Shown here: piece after piece, positions 33,938 through 47,700 of the stretch
Layout: each line of letters opens with the position of its first letter
Position numbering within the stretch: the first letter of the stretch is position 1
Assembly (NCBI GenBank): GCA_037349105.1
Contig: JAYJMM010000102.1
Span: 2,914,001 to 2,978,000, forward strand
Length of the DNA: 64,000 bases
Direction of reading: 5' to 3'
Source of the DNA: Limnomonas spitsbergensis
Taxonomy: Eukaryota; Chlorophyta; Chlorophyceae; Chlamydomonadales
The notes under the pieces: model-generated
Databases searched by the model: none
What the model saw: only the letters and a program-made list of their open reading frames with translations
Told to the model about the DNA's origin: nothing
Position numbers and translations under genes: made by a program

Positions 33938-35971
33938 ATGAACCTCATCTACGCTGGCCTCTGCTTCGCACAGCTCTTTACTTTCTGCGCATACGTCGTC
34001 GTCACTGCTGGCGCAGGTCGGTGTTTTAGTAGAGGGGAGGGGTTCAGGTTCGGGATGTTCACTGAAAGTGGGTGGTTAGCTTTCAGGGGAGGGGGAGTTC
34101 TAAGGAAGGATAGGGTCGGCTTTCTCAACCCCCTTCTGTCCAGGTCTTGAAATGCATGGACCCCCCCCCCCCATTCTCCCCATACTGCTTTCACAGCTCT
34201 GCTGCAGTACCGTGCCAACCACCTCCTGGATGCTGGGTACGACTTCAGAAGTGGGGCAGCGGCTGTGACGTACAACGGACTGTTCACGGTTAGTAACAGG
34301 GATACAATTGAAGGTAGCTCACCTAGTACTACGGCCGAACAGGTGGCTTCCTTAATCCACGCCTCAGAGCGCATTGTTTATTTATTTATGATGCAGGTGC
34401 TATGGATGCAGTTCCCTGAGTCCCTGACCCCCTCTTTCCCTGACTCTGCGCACAGCAAACCACGTACATCATCGGGTATTCCGACAAGCCTCAGTTCCAG
34501 TTTCAGGTGAGGGTCATGTCGGGAACTATGATGGTGTGGGTGTGAACACTCAGAGGATCCGAGTGGCTTGCACCACCTTCCCTCCCAAGTTGCCCTCTCC
34601 TACCTCCTGGACAATTAGGGCTGTGCAATCACCTGTCATATAACTCTGCGCAGGGGACCAAATAAGAGGTTGGGGCCCTCCTTACGCCGCTGACGTGCTG
34701 ATGGCACCTGTACTAGTGCCGTAACCAACATCACAGTAATTGCTGTGAATTGTTAAGCCAGCTGTGAAGTTATGGAAATTGAATGTTAACGGCTCATGAG
34801 GTACCCCATCAACAGGAATTTATCCAGCCTTGCCAACCACGCCTGCATGTCCACAACTTTAACCCTTTCACCTCCCCCCCTCTCCATCTCTGCCCAGTAC
34901 GAGTGGTGGATCATTGAGTTTGAGTTCTTCATCTTCGCCATCACTGCCTTCCTGACTATCTTCCCTCGCTTCATCATGCGCGGCCGCGTCGTCGCCCTTA
35001 CCTTCATGGCCGTGGCCTTGGTCCAAGTGATGGACAATATCAACGCTATTTGGTGAGGAAAATAGAGGGTCTTGCTTCCATCTGGAACACTTTCAAGATG
35101 TGAAAACCTTGTCCTGTACCTTAACCCTTAACCTTAGCTCTATGTGCCACCCGAGTACCTGACATTTTTCTTGAACCCATTGCCTTCTTCTGCCTCTCCC
35201 CACAGGTTTCTGCTGCGCAATGACACCGCCATGCTTGTGTTCCAGGAGTACCGGATTCAGGTTGCACAGGCTGGTCTTCTGATGGTGGGCGTGGGCAACG
35301 GCCTAACAATCATCTTCATGGGCCTCTACCAGGTGGATGGGTGGGGGGGGGGGAGGCGATGTTCAGCGAATCTGCTAGATCGGGAAGGAATAGAGCTGGC
35401 AATGACCTTACCTTGAGCTGACCCTAAGGAAATACCCGTGAACACATTTTGGGCAGCTAAAGAAGACGTAATAAACAAAGGCTTATACAGCTCACTTGAG
35501 CAGTGATTATACAAGTCAGTACTCAGTTCTGACAGATCACCATAGCCGTCAAAGACTCGATGGTCCTTCACCTTTGCTTGACCGGCCGCCGGCTGAAGGT
35601 CCAAGCAGCATGCCTGGCCACATCTGGAGCTTCCTAGCGTAGGCGGGAGTGTAGCTGATGTGTAGCAGAACCTCAGTAATGGCAGCACGGTCCATGAGAT
35701 TACCATGGACATTGAGAGGGGCCTTAATGGCAGGTTGGGACCTGTTTCTTGAGCCTAGACTATTAACTTAATCTATTAACCAGACCATGAACACACTATT
35801 TGAATTGGAGCAAGTGTCTATGATGGATCAGCAGGCCAAGCAGAAAATGTGTCGGCAACTAACCAACCAATCGCTGAATGTCCAACCATTCTGCAGCACC
35901 CGGAGGAGTTGGCGTCCAGCTCTGGCATAAGCGTTCAGCTTAATGAGAAGAAGGAGACCAACCCTGTCTAA
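33938..35971 (+). CDS. small four-helix membrane protein
   Basis: Six exons join in phase to 192 residues: 33938-34016, 34197-34288, 34456-34506, 34898-35052, 35206-35332, 35897-35971 (TAA). All introns are GT-AG. The start is the ATG in CAAGCACCATG. Predicted membrane segments are about residues 2-24 (YAGLCFAQLFTFCAYVVV), 79-96 (IIEFEFFIFAITAFLTIF), 103-120 (VVALTFMAVALVQVMDNI) and 145-165 (VAQAGLLMVGVGNGLTIIFM). A soluble loop of about 50 residues lies between helices 1 and 2, and the 24-residue tail is hydrophilic. The layout resembles four-helix MARVEL-type proteins, but I recognise no signature, so function is unknown. It could be an algal lineage-specific protein. An upstream non-coding exon is possible because CAG precedes GCCACAAGCACC. 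Confidence 0.8.
35575..35710. repeat. dispersed repeat family (TAGCTGA type), copy in intron 5
   Basis: CTTGACCGGCCGCCGGCTGA, AGGTCCAAGCAGCATGC and GTGTAGCTGATGTGTAGCAG match in order the copies at about 48.33, 55.27, 56.35 and 63.67 kb. It lies in the last intron of the four-helix gene. Confidence 0.6.
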
Positions 35972-35989
35972 GAAGGAGAACAACCTAGT

Positions 35990-38740
35990 CTAAGGTTATT
36001 TCCCTCTTCGTAGCTTCATCATTGCAAACAAACGAGTGCGTGTCCTTCTTTATGACAATGAACTGCTCGTTTTCATAGGGGCAGGACGTTTGTACCGTAT
36101 TTAGATCGGGGTTCTTTTTTTTGCCGGACGCCTCTCACATTCTGTAGTCAGACCGGGGTCTCCCTTTTTTGCAGGGCACACCTGTCACATTTTTCTAGGG
36201 GAGTGAGAGATGTTGCTCGCTTTGTCGTTGGAAACGTGAGGGGGCATCTGGATGCCCAGTTGGGCCCTTGAGCTCCCAAAACATTGAATTGATGAACCTT
36301 GCATTGATGAATTGAAGGGGGGGGAGGGAAAGCAATCCATGCAGGCTCTTATTCAATTTTCGGCATTTTATCATTGATTCCTTTCCCCCCTGAAATGACG
36401 TGGTATAAAAAGTACCAACATTTCAAGTTTCCTTGCTCCCTGTCTTTCCAACACTCCCTCACCTGCTGGTCTACAAAACAAGATAAAATATGCCCTAGAG
36501 AAGGCTCTCCTAAAATGCTATCTCCGGAAATATATATTCGAATATATCATGTTCCACAAGTTGGGCTAGAGCAGCGAAAAGAAAGCACATGAGGAAATTA
36601 TTACGCACTGCCATGAATTAAGGAGTGACGGCGAAACAGGCCATGGTCGTTGCAGCCAGGGCGACTGAGCAAGAGAAATAATTTCGTATTGGGCTGTCAT
36701 ATTGCCGTCGTGTTATATCATATGGGGCAGACATGATTCTGCGGCCAGGCCTCAGTGCTGAACCTGTACATAGGAACAGGAAAAGAACAGTCGGCCCGAA
36801 CAAAGCATTTTACTTCACTCAGTCTAGGTGAACGTCAGGCCTGCGCCCAACACGCTTGGAACTGATCTACGATGCCCTTATATCGGTAGCACCAGTAATA
36901 TTTTGCTCACAGTAGCTACCAAATTGCTTCTAGATAATAGGCATGGATGCTGCAAGGCGCCTATCTAAAGACTTGGGAGGAAAGACGGAAAGAAACACAG
37001 ACGGGGGCAGGACAAAAGAAAGGGAAAAAAGAAACTTGGTTGCAAAGGTAAGCTGTGCACGTACGGGTTGTGTCAAACATGGTCATGCAGATTAAGCCTG
37101 GTGCTGTCAACTTGTCCTGAAGTACCATAAATGGCGTGCATCTGCCGTCACATGAATCATTTTTCAAGCTCCTAGAAGCGAATGTATGGCTTCCTACTTC
37201 TGCACATTGCAGAAGGGCCAGAGGTGTAGCGTCATTAACTTCTGCACATTGCACATTGGATTGTGGTTTTACAGAGGCTGTGGCTCACTGGCTGCTTTTT
37301 CCAGAAACGGCAGGATCCTCGCGGTAGTAAATGAACACATGGGCGTTGGTGAGTCTGATGTGGGATAGCCAGTGCATGTTTAGAACAGTGCACACACGCT
37401 GGGCCCTGATGAACGCTCGGACGTTTGGGGCTGGTAGGGAATGATTAAGCTCAATTCTAGCCACCATGCACAGCCTGGACTATGGTGTAGCCATGCTCCC
37501 CTCCTATGTGAGGGGGGCAGGAACATGGATCCGGCGATCTAGGTAGGGGGATAGAGTGGATCGTTTGGCAGGTTCGATCTCTCAACCTTGGGGTATGGAT
37601 TCCACCAAAAGGGGTGGGGGTAGCAAGTGCATGTAGAAGCCAGAGGGGGTTACTGAGGAGACCAGGACGTTGGAGTCACCATGTGGTAGTGCCTTCTCTT
37701 GACAAAGCTAGATAGGTGATTTGGCGGAACAAGCGTCTGCGCATGCTGGTCGTCGCGTTTCCCAAGTGTACAGATTTTGCCCTTTTTAACATGAAAGATC
37801 GGTCGATTAAATGTCATAAGTAGAGAGGCTTAGAACGGTGCATACTCGCTGGGCCCTGTTAGTAGAGAGGTGAAAGTGTAATTTAAGTTTTCCGAGTCTA
37901 TATAAACCCCTCGGTTCCTACGGTTCCAACTCCCAATGTCTGGAAGTTCTGAGATTTTCTGGAGACTCCACAGGAAAAATATAATTGAAGACTCATCATC
38001 TATTCAAGTCCCTTGTTTACTTGGGTGACCTTGTCAGCATTGCGAGTCTGTAACTAACCGTCTGATGGCAAGTTGACCTCTTGAAAAAGACGGGTGACCT
38101 ATCAACTTAGCTCTCTGATTCAGCTGCATCACTGCCTGAGGCTGTGGAGGCGTAGATAAGCAAGCCCTGCTCCTCAAGCCTCCGGCCTGTTAAGGCTATT
38201 GTGCGCACTAAAAAACACAGCTCGTGACATGCCATGTTACAAGCAGAGGTTACAAGTGGCTTCCCCAAAAATTAATTGAAAGACTTATGGCCCAAATCAG
38301 GGATGGGCCCAAAAATACATTCACAGAAAACCAACGGTCGAGTCAGCAGGCCGCAGGTAATATTCCATCCAACGATTCAATGGACGAGGTGTCGTCGTGA
38401 AGTACTGGACGACGTGCTCTCCGAATTCAACTGCAATATACAGAAGTAAAGCATCACACTTTATGCATGGGCCAGGTCCGCACACTTTTGTCTGAGCACT
38501 AAATAACTACGACAGCAAAAATAAAATGATGGGATGCGGCCCACCCCCCTGGGCATTTTCAACAGCAAACGAACACAGTGGTAGGGATCTGAACCCCCAA
38601 AACCTCACGACACTCCCCTCCCCTCAAAATTATGTCTCCAGGGAGTTCCTAGCCCCTAGTAGCATCCGCAACGTCGTGTACCGCTCTTTCGACATTTCCA
38701 TGCTGCAATGCCAGACATGGCTTTTGATTTCGAATTTAGA
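35990..38740. other. intergenic stretch, no recognised gene
   Basis: Convergent intergenic region between the four-helix gene (plus) and septin copy B (minus). The only feature I can support is the tiny LINE tail insertion at 37212. Open frames are short and unsupported. Confidence 0.5.
37196..37253 (+). mobile_element. 26-nt LINE tail insertion with 16-bp target-site duplication
   Basis: ACTTCTGCACATTGCA occurs at 37196-37211 and again at 37238-37253. Between them are 26 bases, GAAGGGCCAGAGGTGTAGCG then TCATTA, matching the last bases of the LINE 3' tail (GGGCCCAGAGGTGTAACGTCATTGAC). This fits extreme 5' truncation during target-primed reverse transcription. Confidence 0.85.
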
Positions 38741-38741
38741 A

Positions 38742-41700
38742 TCAGAACCAGCCCTTCTTTTCGACCACCGGGGCGGGTGTGGGGAGCACGGGCACCGCCG
38801 GAGCCTCCTTGCCTGAACGGCGAGGCCAGCGCTTGCGCACCTCCTCAACAGCCCGGGAAGCGTTCTTCTTCAAGTCCGCCATCTTGATGCCTTTGCGCCC
38901 AACCTGGTGGACAGCAGATGCAAAAGCTTATTCGAAGGCCGGTGGGGCCGAGTGCATCCAGCTTTGCTGCTTAGGCCACTAGTCGTACCCTGGCCAGGGT
39001 TTGATGCCGTTTGTCCCAGTGGTGGCTACTTAGGAGCCTGCCAAAGGCGGTCTCGTGCGCACTTAGATCAGAAATGAAAGGTCTGGGAAGACTCACCACA
39101 TGGTCATGAGAGAAAGGGTTTCATCGGGCATTTCCGTCCAGGTGTCCAATGCTGTTGGCTCTCCAGTGAGATTGTAGGCCTTCATCGAAAATAAGCCCCA
39201 CCCCTCATCTCTTCACCTACAAACTAGCACAAATGGAATGCACCGTACCGCCTCTCCCCCCCTCCTCTTCTCCTGTTGTCCCCTTCCCTGCAACAGATCT
39301 TTGATTTTGTGTTCCTCATATAGCCATTGTCATCCTCATATAGTCCTTTCCTTCTTTCTTTTGACGACATAAACAATTGACACACGGCATCCTCCTAACA
39401 AGAGGATTGATATGCCACCAATGAAAAGCGCTGCTCCTGCCAGGGCCACACCGGTCCAATATAAATATATAATTACCAATATAAAAACCTCTCTGACCCC
39501 CCCCCCCCACCTGCAGGCAAACGATGGCTGGCACGACGGTGAATATGAGCAAGCGCCTGAGCTTGCGCCCAAAGCGGAAGACGTTGAGCTTCCCTCGGCG
39601 CCAGTCCTCGTAGCGCTGACGCTTGGTCCGTGTGATCTCTTCCAGGGCCTCTTTAAGCAGCAAGGACCTGGCAGTGACAATGTAGGCAGAGAGGCAGGGA
39701 TCCGTAAATGTGTCTTACAATTCGAATTTTTGAAACCTTAGCATCTGCAGGGACACTTAAGCAGTAGAGACTTGACAGGGAGGAGGGGAAAATAAAATTC
39801 TTCACAAGTGAGAAACTAGAGTTTCTGGACTACCGTATTACCTGAAGTGCTTTTTAACAGTAAACGAGCACAAGGGTAATCCTCATACAGGGTGGGTGGG
39901 ATGGCGCTTATGAGGTGAAACAGGGCATCGATATGGCGATATCTGAACGTACTCATGATTAAAAGGGCTAAATAAAGCGATACGTATCTCTGTACTTGAC
40001 AGGTGAAGAAACAGAAAGTTTCCTGTCCATACAAACATGATGAGCATGCCACTGCTCGGAAACTGCTCCAAGTTGGGGTTTAAGGCTGTTTCCAGCACAA
40101 ATAAGTGATTATCTTCTGGCACAGATATCAGGAGGATCATGGACCATTCCAGCCTCCGTACATACAGAAACTAGATTTTCTGCATTGCGTGTAATAGCAA
40201 GGATCATTCGATTCATTCCCCATGGGGATGTCACTTTCGCGAATTTCCGTTAACCCCTCTACCATGGAAGTGTGCAGTATACGCTAAAAGTGATTGGGTG
40301 GACAGCAGGGAGCAAGGAAGGGAGCAGAAGCTGCACTGTGAAATCTACACACCCAGAGTGCTGCTGATTTACATTCAGGAAAGCGCACTCCGTGACATAC
40401 ATTCAGTCAGAAATAAACGCAGCTACGGTACACTCCGAAAGACCTGGAGTGGTAATTAAACAGTGCAGCATGAGTAGAAGCCGCATCTGAACCGTTACCA
40501 TCAGATTTACTCGATTCACGAACGTCCCTTTCTGATTTCTTGATTTTTACCCAATACCGGTACATCCACCTCTAACTGCTCGCTCTGACCCCTCGTGCCG
40601 CTGATAAATATCCCTGAGCTACCGGAGATATCCCTGAGCTACCGGAGATATCCCTGAGCTACCGGAGATATGCCTGAGCTACCGGAGATATCCCTGAGCT
40701 ACCGGAGATATCCCCCATATGTCACCTGAGGCTGAGCAGGTCTGAGTGATCCTTGTTGAAGGCCTCGGCAATGCCCCAGGGGTAGCGGCGCTCGGGCCAG
40801 TACAGTGGAGGCTCGCCTGGGAAGAAATGGAGGAGGGAGACAGTGTGTGAGAAAATAGAGGAGGGACAGTGTGTGAGAAAATAGAGGAGGGACAGTGTGT
40901 GTGAAAATGGAGGAGGTACAGTGCGTATGAAAAGCCATTCAATGCCGTAGGCACCGACCGTTGTAGCTCGGCGTGACGCTCAGGTCAGTGGAGCGGAGGC
41001 TAGCACGAAAATCAATGAGGCATGCTTGTATATAGTATATCCTAACGGGGTTGATATGGGAAATTCTACCGGCATGAGGCAATACTGGTCCTGGTATGAA
41101 CAGGCCATGGCACTTGGTCTGCAATGCATGCCTGTTTAATCCACTGCCAGCCCATGCCTGTTTGACCAACTGCTGCGGCCAGCTAAAATTGAAACACCTG
41201 TGCAGGTAGCTGTGCCTTTGCATGGAAGCAGAGGTAATCGGTGAACACCTTTTATTTCAAGAACATTTTTAGCACCCCCCCCTTCATGACCCAGGAGGCA
41301 CACACCTGCGTTGAGCTCCTCGTTGATGTCATTGCTGGCAATCACGAGGAATGGAGGGGTCGGGGTACCGCTGTCCATAAGACCGGCGCGGAGAAGCGTG
41401 TCCCGCTCGAAGTGGAAGACGTTGATCTTGTCGCGAATGCCTGCGCAGAGAGGAATATGACAGGTCGCTATAATTGGATGGCCAAGTTTGCTTAAATGCT
41501 CGAAGGCGCACAGCTCAGAAAGAAAGAGGCCTGAGAGTGAGTGAGATGTAAACAGTGAGAGGGGCAGACAGTCAAGGAGCCCGGAAAAGGACGCCCGAGG
41601 GTGTGGGGGGAGGCGTAAGAGCGAAGAGGTGCTGCAGGTGCTGCAGGTGTTACTAGGGGCGAAGAAGTTATCCGACCCAGTATCGCACATCGCTAGGGAA

Positions 41701-44700
41701 ATCCCTAATTGCATCACCTTGCTGCTCTGGCAGTGGCGCAAGGCCACATCGCACAACATCACGCACCTCCTAGCCTTGCGAATTTGAATTCAAAATTTCG
41801 AATCTGATCTCACCGGGCAGCATGGGGTTTGAAATCTTGCTTGCCACTTCTGTACGGTAGATGCTTGCCTCGCGTATGGTCATGGTGTCTGCCTTGGTGA
41901 CCACGGGGACCACAGGCACATGCTGCCCAATCTCATACATGAACTTGAGGTCAGAGGGACGGAGCCTGAAGAACACAAACATGATGGCATGCGTTGCGGG
42001 TCAGCGCCAATGTTCATGTCGCGGCCTTCGGCAATAATTCAGCTGAGTAACGCCCTCCAGCCAGAGTGGCCAGGTGAAGCAAGGTCAGGGTTTGGTGATT
42101 TTGTCCCATTAAGCCCACCAGTGACCGCCCTGCCGACACCTAAGGCGTTATGGCACTCACTAAAATAAACAACGCTGCAGTCAGCAGTCCTCAAGTCTTT
42201 ACTCCCACATGCAGCATGCCAGGAAGCCTTGCCAGAGACCTAAAGGCCCCAGTATGGAATACATCTAATTTCATTTGGCACTCTTGCGCGCATGCAATGA
42301 GGTAAAACCTCTCCTGGCCGAAGCCTGCCTGCATCCTTGGCCACTAACACATCCACACTTGTGCGAACCCACACATACCAGCAAGTGACACACGTCCATG
42401 CTCAGGCCTTCCATCTCAGCCATAAAAACGCACACACTCACACCCATGTTGCCCCACACAGGAGACGCACATGTCAATGCACAGGCCACACACACAAACA
42501 CTGTATACGCTTGGTAGACATGAATCCGACAAAAAAGAAGTGCCTGCTGGCACACCCGTGTGGCCTCACACAGAAGAGAGACAGATCTACGCGTGCATCT
42601 TCGAACACAACCACAACACACTCCCGTAACACACACTTGTGAAGCCCCACACAGAAGAGACTCTGGTCGATGCCACACACACACACACACCATGTGTGCT
42701 TTGGCAGGTTTATCATCTGCCCCCACCACCAAAGAGTAGTGCCTGCAAGCACACCTGTGTGGCCCTACACAGAAGAGGCTCTTGTCGATGCCACACACAC
42801 ACACACACACACACCATGTGTGCTTGGAAGCCCTTCATCTGCCCCCCCCCACCACCAAAGAGCAGTGCCTGCAAGCACACCTGTGTGGCCCCACACAGAA
42901 GAGGCACAGGTCGATGCGCGGATCCTCCATCTCAGCCAGGTCCTCTTTCCGGTGCTTGCTCTGCTCCATCTCCAGCCACTTGACGTTCTGAGTAACAGCG
43001 CAAGAGGAAAACAACGTCAGAGGTTGGGAAGTTGTCCACAGGTGCACACTTTTTACACAAACAGGTGAACACATGCTCTGCTCCATCTCCAACAGCTTCA
43101 CGTTCTGTGTCATAGCGCAGGAGTAGGGCAGAGTCAGGGTTTGAGAAGTTGTCCAGGGGTGCACACACTCTCGCACAAGCAGGTGAATACATGCTCCGCT
43201 CCGTCTCCAACTGCTTCACGTTCTGTGTATCAGCACACACACTCACACAGCCCCAGAAGGCAGCAGAGGGGTGGATGCGGCGGATCCGCAGGTGCCAAAA
43301 AGCCAGTGTCAATTTCAAGACAAACAACAGCCGTTCAAAAAACCCATGTGGGCCTCCTCGAATGAGATGAGGCGGGGCAGTGTGCACAAGTACACTACGT
43401 TGATTGCTAGTCAGACTACCGTTCAGCTACTCGCTGGCACAAGTTACAGAGCCCCCCTCCCCCCTCATCTCTGCAACCTCAGCAGGCAGCCAAGTTGTAG
43501 ACCAAGGCAGCGATTTGTCTTTTCTCCATCCAGAATTAACCCACCACTGTAAACAAGAAGACACCCCACAGATGGCTGAAGGTAAATATTGTTCATCTCT
43601 ACAATGTTGCGTCTACAGCAGCATGTTTTCCATAATCTTATCGCAAATGGGCACTATCCCTTGGTGTGCATCCAACTTTAATCGGCCATCAGCCTTGCAG
43701 TATGATTTTTTGGGGGTCACCATATTTAGGATCGGTCTCCATGCGTAAATCACAGACACACCCATACTACGGTACCTAAGTTTATACAAACTGATGTTGT
43801 AATATACGAGTACAGCCAGCCCTACCCACATCCCTCTCTAAGTTTCAAATCGGACACGCAATCGTAACCGCATGGAGGGCGAGGAGGGTTGGCCTGGTAG
43901 TCGGGGTAAGCCTTCTGTAGAAAGAAAAACTACGCCCCACAGCTGCATGAGGGTTAAGGAAACAGCACACCCCATGTATAAACACAGAAAAACAGAGCAT
44001 AAGGAAACGGGGGGGGACGCAGACATTTGCTACAAACAGCGCAGCGCATGTGCACCATGCATGTGCGCTCCTTTCTAGGCCACAGTGTTACCTAGACTGG
44101 CATGCCCTCAGTAGGGCGTACTTTTCTTTCATTCTCTCTTGATGCGGCATATTAACAGCACAGCTCCCCTACAAAGGCCGGAGTGTTCCCCTCGCTCTCG
44201 CGCCCTAGGGGATGTACTTCACGCCTCGCTCCTGATGAAATTTCTCCACTGAGGAAACACCTCCATTGACGAAATGGCGCAGCGCATGTGTGCCTGTGCC
44301 GTCACAAATACCTCATTGTTCCCTTTACTCTCACAACCCTAGGAGAGGGTAGTTTGCTTTCACTCTCTCACACAAAACATTTCCCCCCCCTGTATTGTAT
44401 CAGCGTAGAATCTTTCTTTCCCACTGAAAGGACACGGTGCGGCGAGCATGTACCTGCGCCTCTACGAAGGCCAGTACATTGGAGATGGACTCGTTGAGGT
44501 CAAGCAGGTCTCCATACCCTGGGGTGTCCTGCACATGGATGGAGAGGGAGGCGACTGGTTAACAGGAGGGGGGGCTGGTGAGCGTGGACGCACATGGATG
44601 GGGAGGGAGGCGACTGGTTAACAGGAGGAGGGGCCGGTGAGCGTGGACGCACATGGATGGGGAGGGAGGCGACTGGTTAACAGGAGGAGGGGCTGGTGAG

Positions 44701-47700
44701 CGAGGACGTACATGGATGGAGAGGGAGGCGACTGGTTAACAGGAGGGGGGGCTGGTGAGCGTGGACGCACATGGATGGGGAGGGAGGCGACTGGTTAACA
44801 GGAGAGGGGGCTGGTGAGCGTGGACGCACATGGATGGAGAGGGAGGCGAGTGGTTAACAGGAGAGGGGGCTGGTGAGCGTGGACGCACATGGATGGAGAG
44901 GGAGGCGACTGGTTAACAGGAGGAGGGGCTGGTGAGCGTGGACGCACATGGATGGAGAGGGAGGCGACTGGTTAACAGGAGGGGGGGCTGGTGAGCGTGG
45001 ACGCACATGGAAGGAGAGGGAGGCAACTGGTTAACAGGAGGGGGGGCTGGTGAGCGTGGACGCACATGGATGGGGAGGGAGGCGACTGGTTAACAGGAGA
45101 AGGGGCTGGTGAGCGTGGACGCACATGGATGGAGAGGGAGGCGACTGGTTAACAGGAGGGGGGGCTGGTGAGCGTGGACGCACATGGATGGGGAGGGAGG
45201 CGACTGGTTAACAGGAGGAGGGGCTGGTGAGCGTGGACGCACATGGATGGAGAGGGAGGCGACTGGTTAACAGGAGAGGGGGCTGGTTAGCGTGGACGCA
45301 CATGGATGGAGAGGGAGGCGACTGGTTAACAGGAGGGGGGCTGGTGAGCGTGGACGCACATGGATGGAGAGGGAGGCGACTGGTTAACAGGAGGGGGGGC
45401 TGGTGAGCGTGGACGCACATGGAAGGAGAGGGAGGCGACTGGTTAACAGGAGGGGGGGCTGGTGAGCGTGGACGCACATGGATGGAGAGGGAGGCGACTG
45501 GTTAACAGGAGGAGGGGCTGGTGAGCGTGGACGCACATGGATGGAGAGGGAGGCGACTGGTTAACAGGAGGGGGGCTGGTGAGCGTGGACGCACATGGAT
45601 GGAGAGGGAGGCGACTGGTTAACAGGAGAGATGGCTGGTGAGCGTGGACGCACATGGATGGGGATGGAGGCGACTGGTTAACAGGAGGAGGGGCTGGTGA
45701 GCGTGGACGCACATGGAAGGAGAGGGAGGCGACTGGTTAACAGGAGGGGGGCTGGTGAGCGTGGACGCACATGGATGGAGAGGGAGGCGACTGGTTAACA
45801 GGAGGGGGGACTGGTGAGCGTGGACGCACATGGAAGGAGAGGGAGGCGACTGGTTAACAGGAGGGGGGGCTGGTGAGCGTGGACGCACATGGATGGGGAG
45901 GGAGGCGACTGGTTAACAGGAGGGGGGGCTGGTGAGCGTGGACGCACATGGATGGGGAGGGAGGCGACTGGTTAACAGGAGGGGGGGCTGGTGAGCGTGG
46001 ACGCACATGGATGGAGAGGGAGGCGACTGGTTAACAGGAGGGGGGGCTGGTGAGCGTGGACGCACATGGATGGGGAGGGAGGCGACTGGTTAACAGGAGA
46101 GGGGGCTGGTGAGCGTGGACGCACATGGATGGAGAGGGAGGCGACTGGTTAACAGGAGGGGGGGCTGGTGAGCATGGACGCACATGGATGGGGAGGGAGG
46201 CGACTGGTTAACAGGAGGGGGGGCTGGTGAGCGTGGACGCACATGGAAGGAGAGGGAGGCGACTGGTTAACAGGAGGAGGGGTTGGTTAGCGTGGACGCA
46301 CATGGAAGGAGAGGGAGGCGACTGGTTAACAGGAGAGGGGGCTGGTGAGCGTGGACGCACATGGATGGGGAGGGAGGCGACTGGTTAACAGGAGAGGGGG
46401 CTGGTGAGTGTGGACGCACATGGATGGAGAGGGAGGCGACTGGTTAACAGGAGGGGGGGCTGGTGAGCGTGGACGCACATGGAAGGAAAGGGAGGCGACT
46501 GGTTAACAGGAGGAGGGGCTGGTTAGCGTGGACGCACATGGAAGGAGAGGGAGGCGACTGGTTAACAGGAGGGGGGGCTGGTGAGCGTGGACGCACATGG
46601 AAGGAGAGGGAGGCGACTGGTTAACAGGAGGGGGGGCTGGTGAGCGTGGACGCACATGGAAGGAGAGGGAGGCGACTGGTTAACAGGAGGGGGGGCTGGT
46701 GAGCGTGGACGCACATGGAAGGAGAGGGAGGCGACTGGTTAACAGGAGGGGGGGCTGGTGAGCGTGGACGCACATGGATGGAGAGGGAGGCGACTGGTTA
46801 ACAGGAGGGGGGGCTGGTGAGCGTGGACGCACATGGATGGAGAGGGAGGCGACTGGTTAACAGGAGGGGGGGCTGGTGAGCGTGGACACATATGTCATAT
46901 TAGGAAGACAGCTTCTGGCATATGGAGGGAAGCTCGTGTTAGTTAGACATCTCGTGTAGAAGGAAGACAGCTGACATAAACAAAACGACTACTGATATAT
47001 TGGGAAGACAGCGACTGGTGGACGTGGACACAAATGTTTATTAGGCAGACAGCTTCTGATCTCTTGTGTCTAAATTGGCTGCCGTTGCTGTTAGTTGACC
47101 ATTATTAAACAAGACAGATAGCCTTAGTGCACCAAACGATAACCAGCAGAGGGTTGTCGGTCCATTTAACGAAAAATATGAACATACCCCCTCTTCATCA
47201 TAGAAAACCTGATTATGTATCTCATGGGTGGCCTGGCCCTTCCAACAATGACACATCAAAAGAAAAACAGGCTTTAACGGGCTGCCGCATTGTGTCCACA
47301 GTCTGCACGTGTGTCTTAATTGTGGTTACAAGGTCAAAGGTCTCATGACCCGTGCTGGAGGGCGTCTTGGATTATTATCTTTGCCCCCCCCCCTTCCTGC
47401 TCTTCCCCTCCCCCTCTCCCCACCTGTATCTTAATATCTACAACCATGAGACCCTACCTTCCTGATCCTCCTCCACATCCCCCCTGCCTCCGCCCCCTTT
47501 CCTGCTGTCTGCTCTCCCCCTGCCCCTCCCCACCTGTATCTTATACACCCATATGACCCTGTCCTCCTCATCCCTCCAGCTGATGGTGGAGCAAAGGGAA
47601 TCCGGGTCCTTGATGAACTGATCAGTGGGCGTGTAGCTGCCATCGTGGACCTGAACATGCAGGCGAGGGGGTACTCTTCAGGGATGGGATAAATACTTCA

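Noticed and set aside
42660..42830. CA-repeat tracts as a functional element
   Set aside because: Ordinary microsatellites inside the duplicated intron segments.
44529..46890. Coding for a proline/serine repeat protein (SPPSPSMCVHAH) on the minus strand
   Set aside because: It lies inside an intron of a well-supported septin gene, and its frame changes with G-run length.
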